This document shows, one piece after another, positions 10,871 to 22,993 of a stretch of 64,000 nt of DNA; position 1 is the first letter of the stretch; the number at the start of each line of letters is the position of its first letter. The position numbers and the translations under genes are program-made. Source of the DNA: Vicugna pacos (Eukaryota; Chordata; Mammalia; Artiodactyla; Camelidae). The stretch spans positions 61,139,501 through 61,203,500 of the forward strand of contig NC_132991.1 of NCBI RefSeq assembly GCF_048564905.1, read 5' to 3'. The notes under the pieces were generated by a model. The model saw only the letters and a program-made list of their open reading frames with translations. It ran no database searches and had not been told where the DNA came from.

Positions 10871-12639
10871 ATCAACCATTATATATCTCTTCTCAAACAT
10901 CAAAAACCTCCTCACCTCTTCTAAATCTTCACTGATGACAATGCTTTAGATTTACCTGACTTAATTAAGGAAATCAGAAGAAAACTTTATCTTTCTGCTA
11001 CCATATTCATTCATACATTTTAACCTTAATTTTTATGCAATAGATCCACTCTTTGTGCAAAAGTGCAGACGCCTCCCCTAAAAGGTGAAGGAGACCACCA
11101 TTGCAACTATGTATACAAGGTATTTGGGGGCCTTCGTTCTTTTACACATGTTTTGTTTTCAGTGTTTGCCTTTTTAAGTTTCAGGGTAAATTTCTAGTAT
11201 TTTGCTGTCAGATATTGCAACAGGGGTGAGAGTCACAGTTGGGAATCTGCTTCCCTTTTTTGAGGTGCTGAGTAAGATCTGTCTCCCTGTTATATAGTTT
11301 TTCCTTAGGCCTGGAACAACATGTTGATTAGAGCACATCTTTCTTGGCTACAATTATATCATACTGCCTGATGAGACTTAATCCACTGTGATTGGAGTGT
11401 GGAACTCTGCACTTACATGTTTAGTTAGTCTCATCCATTATGTGCAGAACATTAGTTCAATTTTTTGGAAGAACATCTAATTTCAAAGCTACTTTTGAGG
11501 GGAGGTGTGGCAAGCTGACTTACTGTAGTTCCAATATTACGTATCTCACTCGACTTGAGAATGGTTACATAAATCTTTATATTCATAATCGTAATTAAAG
11601 GTAGAAAAGTAATTTGTGATTTTTATTCAGTAGTTTCAGAGTCACTCCCCCACTTGCTAAGAAGATCTAGATGTCAAAACTATCTTTCAAAGCGTGAAAT
11701 TCGAGAAAAGAAGTAAAATATACAAGAAGAAAGCAAAAGCAAACTGCCACTGGTAGGGTCCAATAATCACAGAAAAAAGATAATTTTGCTAGGTAATATA
11801 AAACAAGAAATGATTGTTTTAGTCTGCCTAAGAAGTTCCAACCATCAGGATTGGGGCGGGGAGGGGAATAACTCACCTAGAAGAATTATCTGTGTGAAGA
11901 ATGCAGATTAAGGGGATACTTTAGAGTTTAGTTCAGTGACAAAAGGTATTTTCACCAGGATATAAATCAAAGTGTAACCTTTTGATTTCAATTTCTAGCA
12001 GCTCGCAGCTGGTGAGACTGTTACATATATTTTTAAACTCACTAACGCCAGTCACTGGGGGACAAAAAGCAATGATCATGGTTGTGTTTCTCTGAATAAA
12101 AGCAGTTACTTTTTGGTTTTGTTTCTTTTGTTTACTTGTTTCTCCTGAGAGCTTGAGGAGGCACTCAGGAGAAAGACTTTATTGCCATGTTTACTTAACA
12201 TGAGTTTCCAGCTTTCTCAAGGCCTTTTCTTAATTTTCTGGCACAGAATTCAAGCTATCTTTCAGCTGTCTAGGCAGTGCTCCAAGTTCACATCAACCAC
12301 ATCGGGATTTTTAAACCATTGCCCAATCTCCTTTTCACCATCCATCGCACCATCCCACCCTTGTGTCCTGGTCCTACGTTCTGTGGTCAGTCACAGAAAT
12401 CACCCTCAGCTTTCTTGCTCCTCTCTCCTGAAGTTCTTGCCCCAAACCTGATTGAATCCATCTTTTTGCCTGTTCTTCACCTGAGCACCCCTGTGAGGCT
12501 AGAGAATAATCCATGTTCACACTGACTGATCACAGTTTAAAATGATTACACATTTGAGGAGGGACCTCAGTGTCGTCCAGCTACCTTCCTGCTTCTACCA
12601 GGTCAATTCAGTTCCCCAGGCAGTTATTTTACATCTTCT
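10871..12639. other. unannotated stretch
   Basis: No gene found. The part at 12200-12530 has two overlapping short open frames (89 and 82 codons) in a pyrimidine-rich stretch, with no protein family signal; it may be more decayed L2, but I cannot show it. Confidence 0.4.
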
Positions 12640-12880
12640 CCTTGATCCTCAAACTTCTTCTTGTAAGGAGATCTTCCTTGGCAACCCCATCGAAAAGTAC
12701 ACCTTGACTGCATCATTCTACCACTTTGTTTTATTTTTCCTCATGGCATTTACCATCAGCAGGCATTTTGTATATTTAGAATGCAAACTTCATGAAGGCA
12801 TCAACTATGTTTTTTTAAATGGATTTTGAAACGCATAGTAAATGTCCAGTATTATTTATTAAATAAAGAAAGGTAATGCT
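12640..12880 (+). mobile_element. L2 LINE fragment
   Basis: Follows the L2 3' region in order: AAGGAGATCTTCCTTGGCAA (the 'aggccttccctgacc' region), TTTATTTTTCCTCATGGCAT ('tttatttttcttcatagca'), then TTAGAATGCAAACTTCATGA ('tagaatgtaagctccatgag'). Well diverged and missing the very end. Confidence 0.8.
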
Positions 12881-15800
12881 CTATTCACTCCTCAGAAGAT
12901 CTGCCCTGATTTGATTATTGCTGACCCAAGGAGAAGGATGTAGTATAAGAATTAGGAAGTTCTCTTTTGAAACATGAGTCAGAACTTTGCTGACCCAAGA
13001 TGTCCCACTGGTTCTTTCTTAATGAATATATTTTTCCCTTCACAGCCAGTTCATAACCACTTAATTTCCACACTCGCCACAATATTCTGATGTTATAGTT
13101 GATAATCTCTTGTTATGTAAGAGCTTTACTCCTTGCATGCACACATCATTCCAAAACTGCTCAGCAAGCTTGACAGCATTTTTTGGTGTTGATTTTGTCT
13201 TTGGTGCTTGTATGAAGGAAGCACATTATTTGATTGTTAACATAATACAGGGAACACCTTTCTGTTAAAAGTCTCTTCACGGTAATGATGACTTACGCAG
13301 TGTTCATCAATGAAGCGGGGTGAATGTTGACAAAGGGGACTTATTCATTTGGCTGATAAATCGCTGTTTCTGATAACTGAACAAAAAGATCCCAAAGAGA
13401 AAATGAAATAGTTCAGCCCAAGATTATGGCCCTAAGGAGGTGTTTCAGCCTTAATGGAGTGAAGAAGATAAAAGATAGAAGGCACTCATGCTGCATGGAA
13501 TTCCAAAAGTGTTATTTTCCCACCTGCTTATTGTCTGTCTTTCCTTTCTAAATCCAGCGAGGACCCATAATTTAGTGCTAAGGAAGTCACAGAGCACAGG
13601 ATGAATTACTTAATCTGGCTAAGTACTTAAGATCTTGAAAATGACCCTGGAGTATGAAAGCAGAATCTCATCAAACATCTAGGGAGTATACCAGATACTC
13701 AAAAGTCAAATAGGAGTCAGAAACTTCCATAGGCTACTAAGATATCAAAGGCAGTAGCTTCCACAAGCAGATGCCAAAGATGTCTCGGAGTTCATGTTAT
13801 TGCTACCTATATGGGTGTAATTAAGACTCATTTCCACAGGAAGACAAAACAAATGTGTAACTTTAAAAATACTAGTTGGGAAAAAATACACTATATTCTA
13901 GTGTTTGTGGTTATGTTTTCTCCAGAACACAGTAAGACCTAGGCTTTAGTACGTTAGCCTTTTTTGGAAGTGGTGTTATTTTTTTTCAGGGTAGCTGGGA
14001 TTGGCATCTTCCAGTGGATCCCTGTAACTGGGGTTCACTTCTGTATGCTTGGCTTTCAGTCCCTCTGCTGCCATTCAAGGGAGCAGGACATGGCCTAGGC
14101 TGGCCAGAGTCTTTGGGCCTGAGACCTTTTGCCATGAATAGCCTCTTCCATCGGCCCCAGAGTGCCATACAAAATTATATTTTCCCATGTGTTGTGTAAT
14201 GTGAAAATGGTTGGGAACCAGTGGGCAAGATTGGTTAATATATTTATCCAAAAACATGCTTTAAATGCCTGCTATGGGAATCTGGGAATACATCCTGGGT
14301 GAAGACGTATAAAGAATGAGACTCATACCTCAATGGTCTCTAAGTGACACATCATTTTTAAAATTCTGTCATGTAGTTCTGTTACTTCAGAATGGCCAAT
14401 TTGGGGCAAAAAGATAATTGCATCAATGGAGAGAGAGAAAAGAGATGACTGAGTGTGGAAATTACCAAATACAGGAGCTTATAAAATAGTGGAGTTCTTA
14501 ATACAACTGACTCTCATCTTTTATCTCTTGAGGACACACTTCTATTTTTGCTTTCCTTTCCTTGGCTATCTTTCAAGCTGTGTTTCTTCTTGCTACTTTC
14601 ATAAGGGTTTGAAGTGAAAATGTTATTTATAGAAATGAAAAATATTTGCTTTTTAGTTATTAAAAATAATCAGAAGTAAATTCAAATATAAGATAGCTCA
14701 AAATTTAACCATAGTTCCATAATATCAGTTTCATTAAATACTACAAATACATTAAATACCACAAAATACTTCTTAAGGTAATCACGAGTGAGTGAATGGG
14801 GTTACAGTGTAAATAAGAAGATGGTCCTTAACGTCTCCACATGGAAGACTGCTCCCATGCAGCTGCATCCTCAGAGCCTCTGTCTAGCTTCTTTAGCTAT
14901 TCTTAGCACTGTATGGTTCTCTCTAACAGAGAATTCGTTTATTGATATGATGCTTGGCAATCACAGAAGATACAAAAGAAGAATAAAATTTGGCAACAGA
15001 TTGCGAACTCTCAAATGAAAATGTGGCAGCACTAAGTGAACACAGTCTCTCCAGACAATTAAAAGAGGACGCGTGTTTGTGTTTTATACACATCCATCAA
15101 AAATATTGAAAACAGTTTAAAATATTTCTGACAAAATAACACTTTTTAACAGTCAAAAATAGACTTCCAATGTGTACATTTTATTTAAAAATAGTGCTAT
15201 TATAATTCTGAATATGGACTTCTGTCAATGACAGTTCTGGTAGGTTGGTTAGCAACAGCATTCTCAAAAATAGTGATAAGGAGTCTGGTTTCTCTTTCTT
15301 ATCATGGCTTGCTACAAGATTCCTCACATATTTTGATCCTCTCCTAAGTGGCAGTTACGTTGGACATATAATTATCACCTGCTTGATGTCAGTGACACGT
15401 TCATGAAAATCTGATGCTCTGCACAATAATACTAACTGGCAGATGATTCTCCTTTCTTTAAAAATGTGAAATATTTTAAGGTGTTTCTCGTGCATTCATA
15501 GCATCCACTCAGTTTCATAAAAGGTAAATACTACTAAGCAAGCTGCCCGTGAGTGAGTTATACACAGTCATGCTAAGAAGTGAAATAATTAAACCATTAA
15601 TTATTGATCACCAATCAATATATTGATTCCCATTCAGTTGTTTATATGTGTGGAAACATATTATATATTTCTTTTTCTTTCTCCAAAGTCTCTCCTAGCA
15701 TTTCATTTCTTGTGAACACTGAATAAATATTTGCTGACTACTGTGTGTTCAACTCCTCTGATTTCTTTCACTCCAAAAAGAGAAAAGATTGTAACTAGTT

Positions 15801-16787
15801 TGCCCAGGTAAGGGAAAGAATACACTGTCTTTCAGATACAGCATTGACTTTCCTGTATCTAAATTATATCTAGTGCATTGAAATCTACATAATTTCCATG
15901 TACTCACATTCAATTCCCTATTTTTTAAAATATTTTCTAAAGATAAACTCTTAATATTTTCCATTCTCAATAATTTTTTTCTTTTTTTTGTACCTCATTA
16001 TTCTTATTTTTGTACTATTATTACAAATAATATTACTTTATACTGTGGCAAATGAAGTTTTCTTTTTCAGTTAGTTTGGGTGCAATTAAATAATTACTAT
16101 CAAAATGATTACTTGGAAAGTCATTCCTGAAGGTGTTTTCAATATGCTACTTTATGGGGAAATACAATACTTTTCCCTTCACTAAAATTTCTGAAATTAT
16201 ACGTTTTCAGATGACCCTAAAATCTAAGCCTATCATTCTTCACGTAGAGAATAGTGTTTTTAGTGTTTTTTTTTTTTTTTAGGGCTTCACAATATCAAAC
16301 TCTCATTTAGAACTGACAGTTTATTTTTAAGTTCAGAAGCAATTTCAGTTTAAATATTACTTTTTCCTTCAGGAAATTTCACCAGTGTTTTCCTACAAAT
16401 ATCCAAATGCCCATATACTTTACTTTTCTCTGATATTTACTCAAGAAATCTATTGTTTGGTTCCTTGCCTTATTTATTTATGTATTTATTTTTGACTTTT
16501 GGGTCTGTGCATGTGTCTGTCCCCCTTTTGGTGTTAAGTATTCCCAATTAATATAGCAGCTGTGTGGTCTGATGGCTAGATGAAAATTCTTTAGTCATTT
16601 TTCTGAGGCCTTCTAGGCATAAGTCACCTTTACTCTTTTAAATGGCAAATTTCACTAAAATTAATAGGTTTAATTCAAGGAAAATTATTTAAATTGGTTA
16701 GTTAAGAATTTCGACAGTCAGAATGTATCAGTGCATATGGACTCTGTGTTAATAGAATTTCCCTGTTAGCTTTGACCTTTATTTTCC
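12881..16787. other. unannotated stretch, mostly unique
   Basis: No gene is supported. The piece at 13960-14245 ends in GGTTGGGAACCAGTGGG, which is reminiscent of a hAT terminal repeat, but I cannot name an element. A short L2-end-like motif (GAATAAATATTTGCTGACT) lies at 15720-15740. The stretch at 13240-13345 looks complex and unrepetitive and might be conserved non-coding sequence. Confidence 0.4.
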
Positions 16788-16930
16788 TTTATTCAATTGA
16801 ACAAATATTTTTGAGTGCTAATTCAAAAACTTGTGCTAGCCAGTGGAGGAGATAAAAAGTGAAGCATAAATCCTACCCTCTGGGAGCTCTTTGCTTAGAG
16901 AGGGAGTAGGCGTATATAAGTGTTACGAAA
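16788..16930 (-). mobile_element. L2 LINE 3' end (antisense)
   Basis: On the + strand it reads as reverse L2: ACAAATATTTTTGAGTGCTA, a degraded 'gtgccaggcactgtgctagg' segment, and TACCCTCTGGGAGCTCTTTG. Diverged. Confidence 0.75.
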
Positions 16931-17034
16931 GTGTGAAAGTGTAAAACTGCTGTCCCAGAGTATAGTTAGAAGTCCAGGTGGAATTATGACACTCTTTTTA
17001 AGCATATCATCTTTACTTTCACCTAAAGTAGTTG

Positions 17035-17320
17035 TGCTAGTTAAGATAATGCTAGCTGCTGTAACAGAGCTGCAGAAACCTAAGTGTCTCAACACAACAG
17101 ATGTTTCTCTCTTACAGAGAGTCCAGTTAGCACAAGGATGAGGTGGCATTTTGGATTCTGCTCCATACATCACTCAAGGTTCCAGACTTCTTCAATATGT
17201 GAATTTCAAGCTCCCTAGAGCTTGATATCCAAGAGGAAGACAGGGGAAAAGAGCATATCGTAATATGGGTGTTTTTATGGGCCAGCCCTGAGAGTGGTAT
17301 ACCTCACACTGCACTTTGTT
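17035..17320. mobile_element. old interspersed repeat, left part (family not named)
   Basis: Begins with GCTAGCTGCTGTAACAGAGC and continues to GGGTGTTTTTATGGGCCAGC, stretches I recognise as repetitive in mammals but cannot assign. It appears to continue at 17732 on the far side of an LTR insertion, so it predates that insertion. Confidence 0.5.
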
Positions 17321-17325
17321 GCCAG

Positions 17326-17726
17326 TGTTATTGGTTGAATTGTGTCCCCCCAAAATTCACATGGTGAACCTTAACCCCTACTATCTCTGAATGTGACCTT
17401 ATTTGGAAATACAGTCATTGTAGATATAGTTAACTAATTGAAGATGACTGATGTCTTTATGAAAAGAGGGAATTTGGAGACAGATATGCACACAGAAGGA
17501 ATACCCTGTCCACATGAATTCACACATCAGAGATCGGAGTGATGCCTCTATAAGTCAAGGAATGCCAGAGATTGTCCCAACCAGCAGAAGCCAGGAGAGA
17601 GGCATGGAACAGGTTCTCCCTCACAGCCCTCACAAGGAACCGACCCTGCCAACACCCTGGTCTTGGGTTTCTAGGCTCTAGAACTGTAAGACAATAAATT
17701 ACTGTTGGTTAAGCCACCCACTTTGA
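17326..17726 (+). mobile_element. MaLR (MLT1-like) solo LTR, ERVL-related relic
   Basis: Follows the MLT1-type LTR order: TTGAATTGTGTCCCCCCAAA near the start, TGTGACCTTATTTGGAAATA, ACTGATGTCTTTATGAAAAG, GGAGAGAGGCATGGAACAGG, then AGAACTGTAAGACAATAAAT and AAGCCACCCACTTT near the end. The five bases GCCAG stand on both sides (17321-17325 and 17727-17731), which fits the 5-base target duplication of ERVL-class elements. No internal region is present. It is an old eutherian-age fossil, incomplete relative to the family. Confidence 0.85.
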
Positions 17727-17731
17727 GCCAG

Positions 17732-17900
17732 AGCCATCATGTGACCACATCTAAAAGCAAGGGATCTGGAAACTATAATCTAGCTGTTTAGCCAAGAGGC
17801 GAGGGAAACAAGTCTGGTGAGCAGCTAGATGGTCTCCCCCACAGTCTGCCCTTCTGCCCACCAAAACCCCATTCACACTTCCTTCCATGCACGGAACACA
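17732..17900. mobile_element. old interspersed repeat, right part (family not named)
   Basis: CATCATGTGACCACATCTAA and GAAACTATAATCTAGCTGTT read on naturally from the left part ending at 17320 once the MaLR LTR is set aside. Its true right edge is uncertain and may extend toward 18060. Confidence 0.45.
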
Positions 17901-18974
17901 CTCTCACACTCTCCACGAGAGACAACGGAGAGCTCTTTTCCAATCACCGCAGCAGGCTGACAGGCCAGGGTCTCTAGATGGTGCAGTATTCTTGACTAAA
18001 TATGGGTGGGGCTTTTCATGATCAGGTGACCTGTGAACTATAAGACAAATTGTTACCTCCCCCACCTTTCTGCCTCCCCTCCCCCTGCCACAAAGTGGAT
18101 GCCATCAGGAGTCAGAAATCACACCAGCTTTTTTAAAAGAGAGAATTGAATAGAAAGTATTAATAACTGGTCTTTGTAAAACTGAGTCAAAATAAGAACT
18201 CTAAGAGGTCACAGAACTAGTAGCTACTCAATATTGCAATGATACAGGGAGTAAAGGGAAGGGGCTTGAATTATTAACATTTAGAAGCTTGAAGAAGAGG
18301 CTCTGTGAAGCTGAGATGTAGAACTCATAAAAGAGATGCTGATCAGCTTCTGCTGGTATCTCTAGATTTGGAGGAAGGGGCTCTCTAGGGCTGGGACCCC
18401 ACACTCCAAGGAAAGGGCATTACTCAGCTGGTGTTGGTGCTCTGAGGAACTTCAGTGAGGCTGGTTCTGTAGGGGCTGGGAAAACTGCAAAATGGATTCA
18501 ATGGCTACTCCTGGAGTGCACTGCCACTTCCACTGTGAAAAGGTGAGGCTGAGGTGGCACAGACAGAAACAAGAATACATCAGAAGTATAGTGCCCTTTC
18601 TTCCTTTTCCAGCCACATAGGCTCCTGCAAGTACCCTCTTTGGGCATAGCTTACCAGGGAACCAGCTGGCAGAGCAGAAATGTGGTTTTCAGAGTCTCAG
18701 GACAACATCCCAAAGCAGATACAGGAGGGTGGATTAGAAGCTGATAGACAAGACACCTACACCTAATTCTCAGTGGTGGAGCAGACACAAGACAACTACA
18801 GTAAAATCGCCCATATTCAGAAAGGAGAAGGATGGGAGACACACAGCAGTCACTGGTCCATAACCAGAGAGATGAATCAGTCAGCTGGGCAGGATGCATG
18901 AAAACTCCCTACCTTAGGAATGAGGGAAATTCCTTAATTAGACCCCCATTCTACAATCTAGGAGGAACTTGGCT
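17901..18974. other. GC-richer non-coding stretch, possibly repeat-derived
   Basis: No gene is supported; the short open frames on both strands at 18651-19020 overlap one another and show no domain. The composition (richer in G and C, purine-rich words) resembles the LTR-derived blocks on either side, so part of this may be internal or LTR sequence I cannot name. Confidence 0.35.
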
Positions 18975-19500
18975 GCCCATTTGTGTTGGCTGTCCCCAAG
19001 ACAATGCCCAGTTTAGATGATTTACTAGGAGGACTAAAAGGATCCAGAATATAATTATACTCATGGCTACAGTGAAAGGATACAAAGCCAAACAGCAAAG
19101 AAAAAAGGCATATGGGGTAAAGTCTGGAGGAAACCAGGTAGAGCTTCCAAGAGCCCTCTTCCAGCGGATTCACACAGGATGTGCTTAATTCTCACAGCAC
19201 GCTGTGCTAAGCCATGTGAAACATTGTCTAGCAGGGAAGCTCATTAGAGACTAATTGCCTTGGATTTTCACTGGGGACTGGTCATGTAGGCACCCTGTGC
19301 CTAGCACGTACCAACCTTTCAGTCTCACAGAGGGAAAGCAGATATTTAGCATAAACCATATTGTTTCACAAACATTTTAGGCGCAGCACGTCATTCTTAT
19401 GGCTAGAAGAACCCTCCTGGAATCTTAAGTTTTCAGACACCAGCCAAAGGCTTTTGGCTTCCGGTTGGATTTAGTCAGTGTGAGGCACCGGCAGCAGGAG
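18975..19500. mobile_element. ERVL-like LTR relic
   Basis: GTCTGGAGGAAACCAGGTAG, AGGGAAGCTCATTAGAGACT, CATGTAGGCACCCTGTGCCT and AGACACCAGCCAAAGGCTTT follow one another as in an old LTR family I associate with MER21/ERVL-type repeats. Family and orientation are from memory and unsure. No retroviral genes are attached. Divergence suggests an old mammalian age. Confidence 0.45.
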
Positions 19501-19519
19501 ATGGGAGTATGGAAGAAAA

Positions 19520-19800
19520 ATTCAGAATATTTATTTCTGCAGGCAATTTGCCCTAATTCCTGACAAGCAGTCTTTGCCATAGAATTATTTTCTTTAGGTT
19601 TCAGTAATTGCTTCATCCTCAGATCCTTCAGGCCAGGGAAGGTGACAGTAGCTCCCCTGGGGAACTGTACTATCTCTTGCAGTATTTCTTCCATAAACCC
19701 TACCCACACCTTCATAATTAATCCTTTGTATTAAACTATCTTCAATTAGCAAGTTTCAATATGTTTTCTGTTTCCTTCCAGGATTTTAATGTAATACCCT
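19520..19800 (+). mobile_element. probable LTR-type repeat 3' end
   Basis: TTATTTCTGCAGGCAATTTG, CATAAACCCTACCCACACCT and GTATTAAACTATCTTCAATT, ending near TTTCCTTCCAGGATTTTAAT, resemble the terminal part of an old LTR-like repeat. It may belong with the block at 18975-19500. Confidence 0.35.
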
Positions 19801-20111
19801 TTGCAAGCCGTGCTATGGAAAGAATTGCTATGACTAATAAAAAAAGAGATGCTTATGCTCTAATAAAGCTGGGCTTCAGCAGTTTTCTAGATTAATGATT
19901 TAAGATCTCACTGAGCACATCTGGCCTTGAAGCCAAGTCTACAATATAGCTGGTATTTAGACTGCAAGTAATTCATCTCTTGTTCAATCTACCAACAAAT
20001 AACTTCCAAACTCTTGCTAGGTACGCTGCTCTATGTTTGACAGGAGTGGAGCAGTGTAAAGCATGGCAGCTGCCTCTGAGATGTTTTCCCTTTCTGTCTT
20101 ACCTGAGTCTT
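19801..20111. other. unannotated stretch
   Basis: No gene or nameable repeat. Confidence 0.45.
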
Positions 20112-20121
20112 TCAGACCCTT

Positions 20122-20594
20122 CTTTTTTTTAATTGAAGTATAGTCCATTTACAACGTTGTGTTCATTTCTAGTGTACAGCAGAATGTTTCAGTTATACAT
20201 ATATATGTATATATATATATTCCTTTTCACATTCTTTTTCATTATAGGTATCACAAGATATTGAATATATTCCTTTGTGCTACATAGTAGGGCCTTGTTG
20301 TTTGCCTATTTTATATATCGTAGTTAGTATCTGCAAATATCAAACTCTCAATTTACCCTTCCCTCCTCCCTCCTTACCCCTCTGGTAGCCATAAGTTTGT
20401 TTTCTATGTCTGTGAGTCTGTTTCTGCTTTGTAAATTAGTTCATATGTGTCATTTTTTTTTAGATTCCACATATAAGTGATATACGATGGCATTTTTCTT
20501 TTTCTTCCGGCTTATTTCACTTAGTATGATGATCTCCATGTCCATCCATGTTGCTGCAAATGAAATTATTTTATTCTTTTTTATGGCTGAGTAG

Positions 20595-20636
<42 letters not shown>

Positions 20637-20686
20637 CACAACTTCTTTATCTAGTCATCTGTAGATGGACATTTTGGTTGCTTCCA
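20122..20686 (-). mobile_element. L1 LINE, 5'-truncated 3' end (antisense)
   Basis: Minus-strand L1 comprising a poly(A) tail (T run on the + strand), the ungulate-type 3' UTR and a short piece of the ORF2 end. TCAGACCCTT flanks it on both sides (20112-20121 and 20687-20696), a 10-base target-site duplication. The ORF2 part retains the reversed AGATTCCACATATAAGTGAT and CATCCATGTTGCTGCAAATG words. The usual TA-rich word after GAGTAGTATT has been replaced by an expanded AC repeat. Confidence 0.92.
20599..20635. repeat. (AC)n microsatellite inside the L1
   Basis: About 18 AC units sit where related L1 copies read 'ccattgtatatatatacc'. The repeat therefore arose within the L1 after insertion, most simply from its TA/CA-rich seed. 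Confidence 0.9.
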
Positions 20687-20696
20687 TCAGACCCTT

Positions 20697-21454
20697 ATTT
20701 TTAATCCCCATCTTGTCACTAATGAGCCATATCATATTTATATGTATATATAAATACATACCATATAATAATTTTTAATTTATTAATTAAATAATACACC
20801 TTACTAAATAAAATAATATAAATATATTATTGATACACTTATTTATATTTTTCTTGTATAGTAAAAGCATAAATTAATTATTAAATCAGCAAGTTAATCC
20901 TGACTACCTGTGCTCAGCCAACCTATCCATTTTGGAAGAGAGAAAGTATAAGGAGGGAAGAAGATATGGTATTTTATTATTTAAAAATTAAATGTGCCAT
21001 TTCTCCACCTCCTTCCAAGGTCAAATGGAGCTCGAAGTGGGGAGTGGGGGAGTTACATATTATTCCTGCATGGTTCTTTTATAGTGGTTATCTTCAGTTA
21101 TTTTTAACACCTCAAGGATAAATTAATCACTCCTTTCTATGTGTAAGCTTAACTGGTTTAACTGTGAGATTCATGTTTTATTGGGTAATTTTCTATTAGG
21201 CATGAATTTGACTGGTTGAGATAAAATTTAACTACTCTTGAATGGACAGTTTATCAGTAGATTTCTATACCACAGAGTATTTTGACAGGAAAAGAGCACC
21301 AAAAGTTGTAGGCTTAAAGTTTTGCAGTGTCTGTTTTCTTTCCTTCCTCCTTTTCCCTAAATGCTACCCCTACTCTACCATACCCAGTTCCTCACCAAAG
21401 CCTTGTAGATATTGTCTTCATGATATTAGATATCATGCTCCTTAATCCACCAAA
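20697..21454. other. unannotated AT-rich stretch
   Basis: Very AT-rich (20730-20900) with short TA-rich words. No gene or nameable repeat. A 67-codon frame at 21242 is unsupported. Confidence 0.45.
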
Positions 21455-22325
21455 TGTTTCCTGACGGATGTGCTTACTTTTCTCGGTGCTTGAGATACAT
21501 CCATGAATCAAATGCAGATCTCTGCTCTCATAGGACAAACACTCCAGCAGGGAGAGACAGTAAACAATGGACATAACAAATAACTGTTGAGTATGAGAGA
21601 AGGTGAAAATTGCCATGAAAAATGATGAATAGAGTAAGGTGAGGGAGGATTTCCTGCAGTATTGGGTGTCCACAGGAGGCCTTAACAAGATGGTAGCATT
21701 TGATCGAAGATGTGAAGGAGGCAAGAGTGTTCCTGTCTGTGGACAGTGCCCTTGAGGCACGTGGAAAAGCCTGCATTGACCTAAACGTGTGAATGTACTT
21801 GGCACATTCAAGGGATAGAAAGAATGGCTAAAGTGTGGAAGGGTTCAGAGGTTGAGGAAAGTGAAGAGGAGTAGGAAGTGAGGTAAGAGAAATAGCAGGG
21901 AATAAGATAATGTGGGGCCTTGGAGGTCATTTAAAGGATTGTGGCTTTTCCTCTGAGTGCAATGCAGAATCTTTTCAAGGGTTTGGAGCAAGGAGTGGTA
22001 TGGCTTTTGTGTTTTACAGAAAATTTGGCTGTGATATTGGAATCAGAACTTAGTGGAGTAAAGTAGAGAGAAGACTTGGGAGGCTTTGGCAGTAATGCAG
22101 GCAAAAGCTTTGACGACTCAGCGCTCGGCGGTAGCAGTGGAGATGGTAGGAAATGGCTGGGTTCTGAATATTGTTCAGAGTGACAGCTGACAGAATTTTC
22201 CGGTAGGTGGGATGTGGAACTTAAGAGAGGAGTAAACCATGACTGCAGGGATTTTGCATGAACAGCTGGAAGAATGGAATTGCCATCCACTGAGATGGGG
22301 AGATTGCACATGGAAGATGATTGGA
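21455..22325 (-). mobile_element. L2 LINE, long ORF2 and 3' region relic (antisense)
   Basis: Read in reverse this covers L2 ORF2 from the CNLPIS region through the CysHis-poor C-terminus into the 3' UTR. On the + strand, GGCCTTGGAGGTCATTTAAA matches the reversed 'ggcctacaaggcc' region, GGTTTGGAGCAAGGAGTGGT the reversed 'cactcctctgctcaaaaccc', and ATTGCCATCCACTGAGATGG the reversed 'ccatctcagtaaatggcaac'. A minus-strand frame begins CNLPISVDGNSILPA, close to the L2 protein, but two long frames at 21392-21811 and 21931-22311 lie in broken register, so it is dead. It is one of the longer L2 relics in the window. Confidence 0.82.
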
Positions 22326-22394
22326 AGCCAAAGGCTTTTTGAGGTGATTACTTTCCTGCTGCTTCCGTTGGCTTCCTGAGGATCTACAAAACAA

Positions 22395-22515
22395 AGTAAT
22401 GAGAACTAGTAGTCATTGAGTATTTTACGTATTTTATGTCATTTCCTCTTCAAAGCAACATGACAAAGATTTTGTCATCCCCATTTTGCAGATAGAGAAA
22501 CTGAGGGATGCCACC
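22395..22515 (-). mobile_element. MIR SINE fragment (antisense)
   Basis: CATCCCCATTTTGCAGATAG followed by AGAAACTGAGG is the reversed MIR core; the upstream TTTTATGTCATTTCCTCTTC corresponds to the reversed 3' part. Confidence 0.82.
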
Positions 22516-22993
22516 CAGCACCTTGCTTCATATATCCTGTCCTCTAGCTGGAGATGTCTTTAAGAATCTCAAAGCACACTTACTCATTCTTCCAACTGAT
22601 AAATTATAGTACTACTCATATCTGTGGTTCCTCCCTGTGGGAGGAATACCTCTCTGCCCCATTGACATCAGGTTTGGCAAATGACTGGCTGTGGCCAAAG
22701 AAATAAGAGTGAAAGTGATACCTACCGATTCTGAACAGGAGCTTTAATAGAAGAAATCTCCCTTTTCCATGAGATCTCAGTGTACCAAATCAGAACTACT
22801 CTTCAGCTTAGATCCCAGAATAAAGATCATACTGATCCTAACAGAAGCTCATTCTGATGAACATGTGATATGATCAAGTACTGACTTTTCTTGTTTATGA
22901 GTCATTGAAGAGTAGCACTAGTTTTTTAGGATAGCATAACTTAGCCTAAACCGTCCGACACATTCTCCTAATCACTTGCATTACTTCCATTTT

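Noticed and set aside
21392-21811. 139-codon open frame on the minus strand as a host gene
   Set aside because: It lies in an L2 relic in the element's own orientation, with no intact domain; it is decayed LINE sequence.
21931-22311. 126-codon open frame on the minus strand as a host gene
   Set aside because: Its N-terminal word CNLPIS is L2 ORF2; the frame is a remnant of that element.
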